64,000 bases of DNA from Vibrio maritimus (GCA_003263775.1 JYJJ01000079.1:620001-684000), one strand, 5' to 3'; counted from the first letter of the stretch, positions 1 to 9,050 are shown. Notes: generated from the letters alone by a model not told the origin. Made by a program: numbers and translations.

Positions 1-517
1 GACGATCGCGAGTCTCTGGGTTTTCAGCAGGGTAACCTAATGAATAACCAACAACGGGAACCACGCCCGCGGGTAACTCTAGAATTTCGCCAACCTTGTC
101 GCAATTGGCCAGCGTGGAGCCCATATAACAAAGCCCCAGACCTTTTGCCTCTGCTGCGATAGCGACATTTTGTGACACCAAGGTGGCATCAATGGCGGCA
201 ATCATGAAACTCATGAAGTTATCAAAGTTTAACGGTGCATCACTTTGTTCTAGCCATTTACGCATTCTGCGAAAATCAGCACAGAACGTGAGAAGTACAG
301 GTGCATCGACCACCATATTTTGCTTCATGTGAGGCTCATACAAAGCCTCTCTTCGTGCTTTGTCTTGAGTAACGATAATCGAATAAGACTGCATATTGCC
401 GGATGATGAAGCGCGCACGCCGGCTTGGAGAATTTCATCTAGCAGCTCTGGGGCAATAGGATCATCGTGATATTGACGGATGGAACGGTGCTGGTGAAGA
501 ACGTCAAAAACATCCAT
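1..517 (-). CDS. NfsA-type nitroreductase family protein (3' end beyond window)
   Basis: Read on the minus strand from ATG at 517, this frame stays open to the window edge, giving about 172 residues with no stop. It begins MDVFDVLHQHRSIRQYHDDP, the N-terminal HRSIR...D.PI pattern of FMN-dependent nitroreductases. It continues with a SSSGNMQSYSIIVTQD segment and later an AEAKGLGLCYMG segment and a GYSLGYPAENPE segment, matching the NfsA/FRP branch that reduces nitro compounds or flavins with NAD(P)H. An AAGGAGACAAAG ribosome site lies just upstream. The protein is cytosolic by lack of any signal. The C-terminus is outside the window, so subfamily and substrate are not settled. Confidence 0.85.
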   Translation of the reverse strand, partial: MDVFDVLHQHRSIRQYHDDPIAPELLDEILQAGVRASSSGNMQSYSIIVTQDKARREALYEPHMKQNMVVDAPVLLTFCADFRRMRKWLEQSDAPLNFDNFMSFMIAAIDATLVSQNVAIAAEAKGLGLCYMGSTLANCDKVGEILELPAGVVPVVGYSLGYPAENPETRDR

Positions 518-587
518 GCTTTGTCTCCTTTATTATAAGAAACAAAAGCATAAATGATTTTCCATCCTCTGGACATACCCTATAAAC

Positions 588-619
588 AACAAAGACAAAC
601 CCTAAAGTTTGTCTTTGTT
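588..619 (-). terminator. Hairpin downstream of the helicase gene
   Basis: A perfect 13-bp inverted repeat (588-600 with 607-619, six-base loop) starts eight bases after the helicase stop codon. The flank on the minus strand is only moderately T-rich, so it may be a weak intrinsic terminator or a transcript-end stabiliser. Confidence 0.55.
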
Positions 620-626
620 ATTCTTT

Positions 627-1919
627 TTAGCGCTTCTTACCACGTCCCGCGTGGATTTTCAGCTTGGCTTTCATCTTGCGCTTATCTGCGCCTCGGCCGC
701 GTCGTCGTGGCGCGCGATCCGGTTCGATTTCAGATTCAGGGCTTGGCTCAAATCCCGCCAGCCATTCTTGAGGCAAACGCTTGTCCAGCAAGCGCTCGAT
801 GGCTTCCAGTAGGTACTGCTCATCATGGCTCATTAGCGACACCGCAAGTCCTTCTTGTCCTGCGCGGCCAGTACGGCCAATGCGGTGAATGTAGTCTTCT
901 GCTTTATATGGCAAGTCGTAGTTCACAACTTGCTCAAGCTGCTGAATGTCTAGACCTCGGGCAGCAACATCGGTTGCAATCAATGCGCGGACTGCGCCCG
1001 ATTTAAAATCATCGAGGGCTTTTTGGCGGGCGCCTTGGCTTTTATCACCATTTATCGATACCGCTTTGATACCATCGAGCTTCAACTCTTTCGCCAGTGC
1101 ATCACTGCCCTGCTTAGTTTTAGTAAAGACAAGAACTTGCTGCCAATTGCGTGAACCAATTAAGTAGGCCAGTAGCTCGTGTTTGCGCTTTTTATCGACT
1201 GGGTAAACCATTTGCTTAACAGTATCTGCCGTCGAGTTTGCTGGCGTCACCTGCACTTCTACTGGCTGATCCATAATGCGATGTGCGAGAGTTTTAATAC
1301 GCTGCTCAAACGTTGCCGAGAACATCATGTTTTGACGCTCTTTTGGTAAGCGCTTCAAGATGCGGTTCAAATCCGGCATAAAGCCCATGTCCAACATTCG
1401 ATCTGCTTCATCCAGCACCAAGTACTCACACTCAGCAAGTGTTAGATTACGTGTATGTTGGTGGTCAAGGAGACGACCAGGTGTCGCAACTAGGATATCC
1501 GCACCGCCACGCAGGTTTTTCGTTTGCATGCCGATACTGGTTCCGCCATACGCGACAACGACTTTAAGCTCGGTCGATTGTGTGTATTGAACCAAGCTAT
1601 CAAACACTTGCTGCGCGAGCTCACGCGTTGGAGTGAGAATAAGGGAGCGAATGACTTTACTGTCCGCCTCTCTTGGTTTGGGATCATCGAGCAGTTTCTG
1701 AATCAGTGGCAAACCAAATGCGGCGGTTTTACCTGTGCCTGTTTGCGCACCTGCAAGAATATCTTTGCCGTCCAAGACAAAAGGAATGGCTTTTTCCTGA
1801 ATCGGTGTCGGCGAGGTGTAATTAAGATCAGCAAGGTTTTGCTTCAGCGTGTCGCTAAAAGCAAAGTCATCAAAGGTGGACTGCTCACTGGCAGTATCGA
1901 GTATAGTCTTGTCTGTCAT
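627..1919 (-). CDS. DEAD-box ATP-dependent RNA helicase, RhlE-like
   Basis: This 430-residue protein has the full DEAD-box motif set in order: Q motif (PTPIQ, about 37-41), Walker A AQTGTGKT (58-65), PTRELAQQ (97-104), TPGR (146-149), DEAD (170-173), SAT (201-203), ARGLDI, and HRIGRTGRAG near 345. The family unwinds short RNA duplexes with ATP and acts in ribosome assembly or mRNA turnover. A strongly basic tail (RRRGRG...KRKMKAKLK...GRGKKR) follows the second RecA domain and probably binds RNA. Motif spacing fits RhlE better than SrmB, DbpA or CsdA, but the exact orthologue is not certain. The gene is monocistronic as far as can be seen. Confidence 0.93.
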   Translation of the reverse strand: MTDKTILDTASEQSTFDDFAFSDTLKQNLADLNYTSPTPIQEKAIPFVLDGKDILAGAQTGTGKTAAFGLPLIQKLLDDPKPREADSKVIRSLILTPTRELAQQVFDSLVQYTQSTELKVVVAYGGTSIGMQTKNLRGGADILVATPGRLLDHQHTRNLTLAECEYLVLDEADRMLDMGFMPDLNRILKRLPKERQNMMFSATFEQRIKTLAHRIMDQPVEVQVTPANSTADTVKQMVYPVDKKRKHELLAYLIGSRNWQQVLVFTKTKQGSDALAKELKLDGIKAVSINGDKSQGARQKALDDFKSGAVRALIATDVAARGLDIQQLEQVVNYDLPYKAEDYIHRIGRTGRAGQEGLAVSLMSHDEQYLLEAIERLLDKRLPQEWLAGFEPSPESEIEPDRAPRRRGRGADKRKMKAKLKIHAGRGKKR

Positions 1920-2000
1920 AACGTCGCCAACAGGATGTATTCAAAAGGGTCGCGAGTGTACCAGAAACCGCGCGTTAGGTTAATGCTATTCTGATCGACT

Positions 2001-2582
2001 CTATTTGTTAGTTTGCTGTTTTGCTTTTTCTAACACCTCTGGATACAAGTGACTGAAAAACTCCGAAAACTCTTTATAGTTTTCCTCCAACTGTTCGCCA
2101 CACTCTGCCAGCGGTGCCATGCGCATGCTTCGCAGAGACATTCTCTCAAGGGCAAACTTAATGTTATCGAAATCTTGATACGACTCGAGCCAGCGCCCTT
2201 GCCACATATGAGTGCTCATACGAACAAATCGCTCCGGTAATGGGGCTGAGGTCTGCTTAATGGTCAGCTCTGCATGATCAACAAACTGCGCAAGCGGTTG
2301 GCGATGATATCGAGTCCAGTGTTTCGCAAGACAATGATCCCAAAACATATCCATCGCGATAGGCGAAAAGCGCTTTAGATCAGCATCAAATAAGGTTTTG
2401 CACTGCTTCATGATCGGGTGATTGTCTGTGTAGGAATCGACGAATCGATGGAGCATGATGCCTTCAGCAATTTCCTGTTGATAGGTCTTCGTTGGGTCAC
2501 CTTTGACAAAGTCGCCCAATAAGTTTCCCAGTAAACTACTGTCACAATGTTCGGCAATATGTAAATGAGCGAGAAAGTTCAT
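2001..2582 (-). CDS. acpH: Acyl carrier protein phosphodiesterase
   Basis: The 193-residue product starts MNFLAHLHIAE and continues with LLGNLLGDFVKGD and an HRFVDSYTDNHP segment. These are the conserved His/Asp motifs of AcpH, an HD-like phosphodiesterase that removes the 4'-phosphopantetheine arm from holo-ACP. Length matches E. coli AcpH (193). The ATG at 2582 is preceded by a GGGTGCT purine-rich stretch. The protein is cytosolic. The helicase gene lies downstream on the same strand about 80 bases away, so co-transcription is possible. Confidence 0.93.
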   Translation of the reverse strand: MNFLAHLHIAEHCDSSLLGNLLGDFVKGDPTKTYQQEIAEGIMLHRFVDSYTDNHPIMKQCKTLFDADLKRFSPIAMDMFWDHCLAKHWTRYHRQPLAQFVDHAELTIKQTSAPLPERFVRMSTHMWQGRWLESYQDFDNIKFALERMSLRSMRMAPLAECGEQLEENYKEFSEFFSHLYPEVLEKAKQQTNK

Positions 2583-2941
2583 AGCACCCTAATTTTTTGG
2601 CTTTGCTTTATTTTGAGTGGCTATTTCAGAGACGTCAAACTCAGGGGACTGCCGAGGTATAGATTCAACCTTTATATCGAGCAAAAACCTCGAAAAAACT
2701 GAAGTTTTCCAAAAGAACAAAAACACCAAAGATTATTAACCAGTTGTTATTTATGAACTTTTACAGAAAACAGCAAATCATCAACTAGGTACATCAATCA
2801 ACCAAAAATCATTTGTATGATGAAATGTTTCAGCCGTTACATTTTTGAAGTACATCGTCCTAATAAATTCTTATAGGATCCCCGCCATAAATTTAAAGCT
2901 CGCTAATATTGCAGCTTTCACTGACTTCTCTGGTGTAATTA
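2583..2941. other. Intergenic region between divergent acpH and the membrane protein gene
   Basis: This 359-base A+T-rich stretch separates divergently transcribed genes and should contain both promoters. No long ORF, tRNA-like fold or strong palindrome was found. There is no convincing Shine-Dalgarno sequence directly before the ATG at 2942. Confidence 0.5.
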
Positions 2942-4471
2942 ATGGAACACTTTTCGTATCTGATTTCGTTTAATCATTTATTGTTTTCAATGGTGGCAGT
3001 GGTCATCATGGTTCTGCTTTCAAGAACCATTGTCGCAAACACTAAGTACTCGGCGGTTCTCGTCATTGTTGTACTTGGTCTACTTATGGGTACCTTGTTT
3101 GTAAAAACAGGGCTAGCTCAACCGGGGCTTCAAGAGTTCCCCGCTATCGTCCTATTAAGCCAAACTACGGTTATTGCACTCATCGCGACTTTCTTTGTCG
3201 GTGGACAAGAGATCCGTCGATTGCTGTCCAAGCAAACAGGCCACGTCGATGTGTTAGCCGTTCCCGCAAAGAATGAAGTGTTTTTTGGCACGACAAGCAC
3301 TCAGTTCGTGTACATCATTCGAGCGTTCGTTTTGCTGATGGGCATTGAAATGATCTCGGCATTATTAACTGGTCGAAGTGGCGCCAACCCTATGGGTGAT
3401 TCTTATTTAGCCATGGCGTACCTTTGTATTGGTGCTGCAATCATCTTCATCGATAGCAAAAAAGAAGTCGCTAAGATGCGCACTTATTTGGCCAAAGGTG
3501 CTGTAGAGATTCTTACCATTGTTATCATTATGATGCTATCGCTAAGGCTTTCTCACCTTGTCGCCAGTGTGATTGGTTTACCGCAAATCTTCTTTGCGAT
3601 GATCATTTCCTCAGGGTTAGGCATGCTGTTACCTAAATGGAAAGCAGGCCCAACGCTGAATTCACTACTGTTCGCAGGCATCCCAGTGCTACTAACCGGT
3701 ACGTTCTTGGTTGGCGGCTCACACATGCTGGAAGCGTTCAGTATTCCAGGTCTACAAAGCGTGATCGTATATGGTTTTGCGGGACAAATGTTCTGGATGT
3801 TCGGTGGTCTGACTATCCTTATCTTCCTCGCTAAAGCGAACCATGTTCGTAACCTAGCTCCGGGGATGGCTGGCGGCTTGTCACACTCAGGCTTAACGGG
3901 CGCATGTACAGCAGGTGACTTTGGTTACACGGCGGCAGCGCGTGCGCCAATCATGATCAATATTCCATTCCTTGGTCATATCTTTGTATTTACGATTCTT
4001 GCAGCAAGTGCAGAGCGTGGCGCGTTGCTTGTTGGTTGGACTCTGCCTCTTGTGATTGCCGGCTTGGCTTGTGTTTACCTTGCGACCCAGAACCTTCGCA
4101 AGGCCAATGGCGACCACGCAGTTGAAGTTAAAGGACTGATGCAGTTCTCGTTCGGCTGGCAAATTGTGGCGGTATTCGGCAGCTTCACGATTCTCCACTT
4201 CGCAGGTATGCCTATTGAGCACGCATCGATGGCAGCGGCTTCAGGTCTGTCCCACTTTGGCTTATTCGCAGCAACGCAAGGTGGAATGTTTGGCGATAGT
4301 GCGGCAAGCATGATCACCTTTATCTTCGCCACACCATTCTTGGTGCATCCGTTAGTGTTCGGCCTATTTGGTAAAGCGACAGAGAACAACGGTGAAATGT
4401 CTAGCAAGATCGTATTGCTTATCTTCACTCTCGGTACGCTTGGAGTGCTGTACTCAGCGCTCTCGATTTAG
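2942..4471 (+). CDS. Polytopic inner membrane protein, transporter-like, family not recognised
   Basis: The 509-residue protein is hydrophobic almost throughout, with roughly 12 predicted membrane spans and a short cytoplasmic stretch near residues 95-120. It contains an internal duplication: GLSHSGLTGACTAGDFGYTA at about 312-331 and GLSHFGLFAATQGGMFGDSA at about 435-454. Both share G-L-S-H-x-G-L, a later A, and spaced glycines. Paired glycine-rich re-entrant motifs of this kind are typical of secondary transporters with inverted or repeated halves, but I do not recognise the family and assign no substrate. Codon use is strongly biased toward preferred codons, suggesting good expression. A hairpin and another membrane-protein gene follow directly. 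Confidence 0.75.
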   Translation: MEHFSYLISFNHLLFSMVAVVIMVLLSRTIVANTKYSAVLVIVVLGLLMGTLFVKTGLAQPGLQEFPAIVLLSQTTVIALIATFFVGGQEIRRLLSKQTGHVDVLAVPAKNEVFFGTTSTQFVYIIRAFVLLMGIEMISALLTGRSGANPMGDSYLAMAYLCIGAAIIFIDSKKEVAKMRTYLAKGAVEILTIVIIMMLSLRLSHLVASVIGLPQIFFAMIISSGLGMLLPKWKAGPTLNSLLFAGIPVLLTGTFLVGGSHMLEAFSIPGLQSVIVYGFAGQMFWMFGGLTILIFLAKANHVRNLAPGMAGGLSHSGLTGACTAGDFGYTAAARAPIMINIPFLGHIFVFTILAASAERGALLVGWTLPLVIAGLACVYLATQNLRKANGDHAVEVKGLMQFSFGWQIVAVFGSFTILHFAGMPIEHASMAAASGLSHFGLFAATQGGMFGDSAASMITFIFATPFLVHPLVFGLFGKATENNGEMSSKIVLLIFTLGTLGVLYSALSI

Positions 4472-4482
4472 CATTTGATATT

Positions 4483-4511
4483 CAGAACCCAACTCCTTTA
4501 GTTGGGTTCTG
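4483..4511 (+). terminator. Intercistronic hairpin, terminator- or attenuator-like
   Basis: A perfect 12-bp stem (CAGAACCCAACT with AGTTGGGTTCTG) and five-base loop lie 11 bases after the upstream stop and 14 bases before the next ATG. No T-run follows (AAATTGAG), so it may partly terminate, stabilise the upstream mRNA end, or mask the ribosome site of the following gene. Confidence 0.6.
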
Positions 4512-4525
4512 AAATTGAGAGGGTT

Positions 4526-5268
4526 ATGATGGTTTCTAGTTTGCATTTTGTCATTACAACTTTATTGACCATTGCCTGCGCCAAAGCGATTGGCGTGAGC
4601 GACGGTGATATCTCCGTTTTGGCGTTAGCATTCCTGCTCTATGGGTGCTACCGCGCAAAGGAGCCAGCGGACTGGTATTGCTTGCAGGTATGCTATGCTA
4701 CGGACTCACTCTGCCCCATCAATCCATTTCTCTTTCTGTGACTCAGTGGACTCTATTCCCTTTGCTCTTTGTGGCATTTTCAAAGCGTAGCAATCGCAAT
4801 GTCAGAATCATTACCGCAGGGATCGTCAGTGCTTTACAAGCTGGCATCATGGTGAGTCAGATGCTTGGCACAATAGATGGTTCGCCACTCGTTACCCTAG
4901 TTCAGATGATTTCAATTTGCGTTATTTGGTGGGCGGCTAGGCGCAAAAACACGTCTCGTAAACAAAATTGGTGGGTACTGGCGCTTATCTTACCTCTGTG
5001 GTTTACGGATCAGGCGTACACTATTGTCGTAGCGCTATCCATTACAGGAATTATTGCTTCACTTGAAAGCTTGTCCGAACTCAAAGGCTTTCGCTGGAAC
5101 AAACTCATCTATTGGACAGTGCCAGCGGTAGGTTTTGCGACTCTTGTCGTATGGTCACGAGTCGAAGTACCTCATCAAGTTGTTGTCGTATGGATGTGTC
5201 TGCTCGCCACCGCATGGATGACAGACTACATTCTTCGAAGTATGGAACTGGAGGCAAGAAGGAGCTAA
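4526..5268 (+). CDS. Membrane protein of unknown function (one frameshift near 4644)
   Basis: Two overlapping reading frames form one protein of about 247 residues: MMVSSLHFVITTLLTIACAK...LAFLLYG from ATG 4526, then KGASGLVLLAGMLCYGLTL to the stop at 5268. Restoring one G in the GGG run at 4643-4645 joins them as LLYGVLPRKGASG. The ATG at 4526 is preceded by GAGAGGG. The product has about seven hydrophobic segments and ends in a short basic tail (EARRS). I do not recognise the family. It follows the transporter-like gene closely, which suggests a functional or regulatory link. The shift is most likely a sequence error because both halves are hydrophobic and contiguous. Confidence 0.65.
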
Positions 5269-5307
5269 AAGCCCCTCTATTTGATACTTTGCGCTTAAAA
5301 GACTTCA

Positions 5308-5880
5308 CTATCTCGACGCCGCTAGCGTCTCAACTTTATGCAGCCACTTTTTGCGTTGCTGCTCAGTTGAGTTGATCACCGGACCAAAATAGTTGGTCGA
5401 CACATTTTTAATGCCAGCAAAGTCGAGAATGGTGCGTTTTAGATTCAAATAAATAGGATTGCCTTTTATCCATTTGTACCAAAAGACGGGAGTGTCTAAG
5501 GTGATAATCATCTCCGCCGTTCTCCCTTTGAGTAGCTTTTCTGGGATAGCCTTACCCTTGACATAACGAAATGCGAAGCCCGGTAGAAATGCTCTATCAA
5601 ACAGTGCCTTTAACTTTGCAGGCATAGTCCCCCACCAAACGGGTGAGACAATGACAATATGGTCAGCCCATTCTACCGATTGCTGGAACTCTATGAGCGA
5701 TGGTTCCAGCGCCATTGTTTTCTCGTAGCCCATATCTAAGGACAATTGAAAGTCCATTTCCCCAATATGCAAAATCTTGGTCTGCTTACTCTCGGAGATG
5801 TTTTCTTGGTAGCGCTCGCTAATTGCTTTACACAAGCTATTGGCTTTGGGATTGGCGTTAATAATAAGGATCTTGTCCAT
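5308..5880 (-). CDS. Flavodoxin-fold NAD(P)H dehydrogenase (quinone) family protein
   Basis: The 190-residue protein starts MDKILIINANPKANSLCKAI, the FMN/phosphate-loop start of the MdaB/KefF/NQO-type Flavodoxin_2 family. It has VSPVWWGTMPAKLKALFDRAF around residues 75-95, the usual family motif at the flavin and dimer interface. Members carry out two-electron reduction of quinones with NAD(P)H in the cytosol. The ATG at 5880 has GTGAGGC upstream and is preferred over a start 12 bases earlier. The MerR-type gene at 5918-6289 lies 37 bases upstream on the same strand, so the pair is probably one operon. The inducer and exact substrate are unknown. Confidence 0.85.
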   Translation of the reverse strand: MDKILIINANPKANSLCKAISERYQENISESKQTKILHIGEMDFQLSLDMGYEKTMALEPSLIEFQQSVEWADHIVIVSPVWWGTMPAKLKALFDRAFLPGFAFRYVKGKAIPEKLLKGRTAEMIITLDTPVFWYKWIKGNPIYLNLKRTILDFAGIKNVSTNYFGPVINSTEQQRKKWLHKVETLAASR

Positions 5881-5917
5881 GGCTTGCCTCACTGTCTAAG
5901 TAACGAATGAGGCTAGC

Positions 5918-6289
5918 TTAAACCCTCACCTTAGAGTCAGAGTCAAGAGCTGCATAGCAATCATCAATGTTCTTTTTGTATTGCTTGAGCTGACCCTTTT
6001 GAATCTCTAGTGCTTGGAGCTCTTCATCAATCAGCGCAATTTTGCGCTCCATCCACTTTCCAACCTGTCGCCAATCTAGATCATGGTTGCCCTCTTTCAG
6101 CTCTACCAATTCAGAAAGCTGCACACCAAGCGCTTGTGCCTGTTTGATGAGCTGAATAAATTCCACATCTTGCTGCGTGTAGACTCGGTACTTTCCTTGT
6201 CTTGCCACTTTCAGTAAACCCATATCTTCATAGAGTCTGATTGCCCGCTCAGATGCACCCGTCAAACTCGACACTTTACCGATATACAC
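5918..6289 (-). CDS. MerR-family transcriptional regulator
   Basis: The 123-residue protein has an N-terminal winged helix-turn-helix (IGKVSSLTGASERAIRLYED, then GLL...GKYRVYTQQDVEFI, residues 2-50), followed by a coiled-coil dimerisation helix (about 75-110). The start is a GTG at 6289, supported by a GGAGG sequence ten bases upstream. The lack of conserved metal-binding cysteines in the C-terminal loop argues against a metal sensor and for a redox- or drug-type effector. It precedes the quinone reductase gene on the same strand and most likely controls that operon. Confidence 0.88.
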   Translation of the reverse strand: MYIGKVSSLTGASERAIRLYEDMGLLKVARQGKYRVYTQQDVEFIQLIKQAQALGVQLSELVELKEGNHDLDWRQVGKWMERKIALIDEELQALEIQKGQLKQYKKNIDDCYAALDSDSKVRV

Positions 6290-6514
6290 GTATCTACCTC
6301 CATTCTAAGACCACCTTCAGCCTACCTAACTCGTGCCGCAAGCTCTACTACCATTCACGTTCCTTGCGACCCATGTGTAAATCTGACGAAACACTCAATA
6401 AAAATCGAAAATCCATCACATTATCGACATAAGTATCCATACAAAGCTAACATCGCGGCAAATCACTTGTTGTAACACGCTATTTTTGGCGTTTTTGAAA
6501 TTGGAATTTTCTTT

Positions 6515-7122
6515 ATGGATAAAGATCATAGCCTGCGCGAGAATTTGCTCGCCCTCACGCTAGGTAGCGCTTTGGTGTCTCTTGGCGTAATCTTCTTCAA
6601 CCAAGTTGCCTCCTAACTGGCGGCACTGCTGGTTTAGCCTTGTTTATCACAAAAATCACAGCTCTGAGTTTTGGTCAGGTTTTCTTCGCACTTAACCTGC
6701 CATTTTATATTTTGTCGGTCACTCGCATGGGTTGGCAGTTCACAATCAATACGTTCATTGCAGTAAGCATCGTCTCTTTTGCAGTGGATCATTTGCATCA
6801 CGTTATTCAGATTTCTCACATCGAGCCGATTTACGCTGCGCTGCTAGGTGGTGGACTGATTGGAATGGGGATGTTGGTGATTTTTAGACACAAGATGAGC
6901 CTAGGCGGATTCAATATCCTGGCGCTGTTTCTACAGGAACGATTTGGCATCCGTGCTGGTAAGGTGCAAATGGCGCTTGATTGCTCGATCGTTGTACTTT
7001 CGCTGTTTGTGGTCGATATCTACCTGATTGGGCTGTCCATCATAGGGGCTATTGCTACTAATCTTATTTTGGCGATGAACCACAAACCAGGACGCTATCA
7101 GCCGATTCAAAACAACGCTTAA
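6515..7122 (+). CDS. YitT family membrane protein (one frameshift near 6612)
   Basis: ATG 6515 opens MDKDHSLRENLLALTLGSALVSLGVIFFNQVAS, then hits a stop. Adding one base at the CC of 6612-6613 continues as LTGGTAGLALFITKITALSF..., ending at 7122 with about 202 residues. The TGGTAGLAL motif, about five membrane segments, and the later MSLGGFNILALFLQERFGI stretch match the YitT/DUF161 family of conserved inner membrane proteins of unknown role. Both halves align with one protein, so an assembly deletion is the simplest explanation. A strong terminator follows at 7162. Confidence 0.78.
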
Positions 7123-7161
7123 GCTGTGCGTCAGATAAACACAACTTCGTGCAATGACTCC

Positions 7162-7192
7162 AAAGGCAAGACACATGATGTCTTGCCTTTTT
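7162..7192 (+). terminator. Rho-independent terminator between convergent genes
   Basis: A perfect 12-bp stem (AAAGGCAAGACA with TGTCTTGCCTTT, five-base loop) is followed by TTGG. The T-rich flank favours the yitT direction, but the A-rich 5' arm lets it also serve the convergent dioxygenase gene. Confidence 0.85.
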
Positions 7193-7227
7193 GGTTAATG
7201 CAGCAAGTACATACCGTGAACACGCTC

Positions 7228-7800
7228 TTAAACAACAAACTGAAACTGCGTCATTCGGTTTCCTTCTCCATCTGTCGCTACATCCATTTGCAGCCAATCA
7301 CGTTCACTACCTCCCCACCACTCATTGCCTGTCTCTCCTTTTAAGTAAAGCTGAGTCGTGAGAATTTCTCGCTGCCCTCGCCATAACTTCACATGAATGT
7401 GAGGTGGCCTTCCTGTGTATGGAACCGGGTAAAGGGTTTGAAACCGGCACTGTCCCTGAGCATCTGACTCAAGCGCAGCAAAGCCTGCAAAACTCGAATC
7501 AAAACGTTCCGCATCGGGTTGTCTCGGATGCTCATACACACCTTGACCGTCGCATTGCCATATCTCCACACGCACGCCATCAAGCGGCTTAGCGTTACTA
7601 TCCACCACACGAGTCACTAGAGTCATAGGTTCTCCAATGAGGTTAGACTCATCGATAATTAAGTTCGCTCGTAAAGGAATGGATGTCACGGGATAGAAAG
7701 GCCCTTCAGCCTGCCCTGGTGTTTTCTTCATCTTGGTGTTTGCCAATACTGGCCAGGCAACAAATGCCGAGCACAGCGCTAGAAATTGTCTTCGCTGCAT
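7228..7800 (-). CDS. Secreted intradiol ring-cleavage dioxygenase-like protein, Tat-type signal
   Basis: The 190-residue protein starts MQRRQFLALCSAFVAWPVLA, a signal peptide with an RRQFL twin-arginine motif, so the folded metalloprotein is probably exported to the periplasm. The mature part has the protocatechuate/catechol dioxygenase core: GPFYPVTSIPLRANL, VWQCD-like EIWQCDGQGVYEHP (about 80-95), and YPVPYTGRPPHIHVKL (about 123-138). These contain the expected Tyr-Tyr-His-His non-haem Fe(III) ligands. Cytosolic ring-cleavage enzymes lack signals; exported ones are a less studied group with unknown substrates. No aromatic degradation genes are nearby. Confidence 0.85.
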   Translation of the reverse strand: MQRRQFLALCSAFVAWPVLANTKMKKTPGQAEGPFYPVTSIPLRANLIIDESNLIGEPMTLVTRVVDSNAKPLDGVRVEIWQCDGQGVYEHPRQPDAERFDSSFAGFAALESDAQGQCRFQTLYPVPYTGRPPHIHVKLWRGQREILTTQLYLKGETGNEWWGGSERDWLQMDVATDGEGNRMTQFQFVV

Positions 7801-8021
7801 AATCGAGTCCCACTAAAAGATAGTTAGAGTTTGGTACGCAAAGACACGCTTCGCTAGTGCAAAATCGAACAAGAAACTACCAAGTAAATCCTCAGGCCAG
7901 AGTTACCCTACTAATCAAAATGTTTTTCTGTCATTATGAACAGCATTGACGGCTGCCCCTACAATTCAAACTGAAGGTAGTAGCCGAGTAAAACATCCCA
8001 GTCGAAGGAGTAGATTCAGCG

Positions 8022-8396
8022 ATGACTTACGAAACAAAAACCATGGAAGTGCCGGTCGCAATTGCAGACCGCGTACAGGCGTTGATCGACGGCCACATTG
8101 CCAAAGAAAAGTTTAATGCTGAGCGACGCGAGGTCGTGAATAACCTACTCGCTATGGATGGTCTTAGCTGTGAGATGGCAGTGTACAGCCTGCCTCAAGA
8201 TGAACTGATGAATACCTTGCGCTTTGTATATGAGCTGTCGGGAACCAACAGCCGGTTTGTTAAAAACATCCTCACTCAAACACGAGAGAATCCGAGTAAG
8301 AAACTGTCTGACTCTCAACGCTCATCAGCGAAAAGCTTGCTGTTTAACCTGCTAAACGACCCTTCAGTCGTATCGGCGATGAAAGAGACGTCATAG
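8022..8396 (+). CDS. Small hypothetical protein, 124 residues
   Basis: The frame opens with MTYETKTMEVPVAIADRVQ after a GAAGGAG ribosome site about 12 bases upstream. The protein is soluble, mostly helical by composition, and contains no signal peptide or cysteine-rich motif. The start (a short strand followed by a long amphipathic helix) is reminiscent of small regulators, but I do not recognise a family. Its 3' end is next to the terminator hairpin of the convergent lipoprotein gene. Confidence 0.7.
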   Translation: MTYETKTMEVPVAIADRVQALIDGHIAKEKFNAERREVVNNLLAMDGLSCEMAVYSLPQDELMNTLRFVYELSGTNSRFVKNILTQTRENPSKKLSDSQRSSAKSLLFNLLNDPSVVSAMKETS

Positions 8397-8405
8397 TCAA
8401 AAAAA

Positions 8406-8437
8406 CCGCCTCAACGAATAACTCTATCGTGAGGCGG
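8406..8437 (-). terminator. Rho-independent terminator of the minus-strand lipoprotein gene
   Basis: CCGCCTCA (8406-8413) pairs with TGAGGCGG (8430-8437). On the minus strand the stem is followed by a run of seven T (complement of the A-run at 8399-8405), a good intrinsic terminator 41 bases after the stop at 8478. Confidence 0.8.
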
Positions 8438-8477
8438 CCACCCTATAGCAATCGTTAGTTATGTGATTGATAAAACC

Positions 8478-9050
8478 TTATTGTTCAGGTTGCCAGTCCA
8501 TCATGCTATCGAAGCCACTGCAATTGAGCATGACATCCGATGCTGATTCAATAAACACCTGCTGTGCCGCCGACACGGGATACTCTAAATACTCGGAGCA
8601 CTTAGCACTTTGCCCATTACCCACCACCACCGTCGCACCAACCTGCAACGTACATTTCACCAGTTTGTCGAGTGGTGACCACTGATAGCATATTTCATAG
8701 TCTTTCCGATAATCCGCTGTTTTACCTGCTGGTTGATTAAGCGCCCACCAGTTACCAAATTGGCTACCGGGGTTGGTACTGTTCCAAGCTCGATAGATTG
8801 TTACCTCTTCCGTGCTTTGATAAACGGCGCCTTGACACAAACCACCGGACAAAGGTTCACCAATGGCTTTCGCTAGCATCTGAGGGTTGTCGACCTGCGT
8901 AAATTTTCCCAAGAGCTCATTTGGTAGTTCAACTGAACCTACACACTCATTGCTTGGCGTTGGCGCCTCTCCATCAACGACATTATCTGCTTGGCTGGCA
9001 CAGCCCTGAATCATTACCATTGTTAAAACTGCGAGACTCCATCTCATCAT
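8478..9050 (-). CDS. Putative lipoprotein, unknown function
   Basis: The 190-residue product has a lipoprotein signal (MMRWSLAVLTMVMIQGCAS, lipobox IQGC with Cys at about 17) and a mature region with eight further cysteines or so, suggesting disulfides. A +2 Ala predicts outer-membrane sorting by Lol. No known domain was recognised. An AGGAG sequence lies upstream of the ATG. It stands alone, with its own terminator. Confidence 0.75.
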   Translation of the reverse strand: MMRWSLAVLTMVMIQGCASQADNVVDGEAPTPSNECVGSVELPNELLGKFTQVDNPQMLAKAIGEPLSGGLCQGAVYQSTEEVTIYRAWNSTNPGSQFGNWWALNQPAGKTADYRKDYEICYQWSPLDKLVKCTLQVGATVVVGNGQSAKCSEYLEYPVSAAQQVFIESASDVMLNCSGFDSMMDWQPEQ

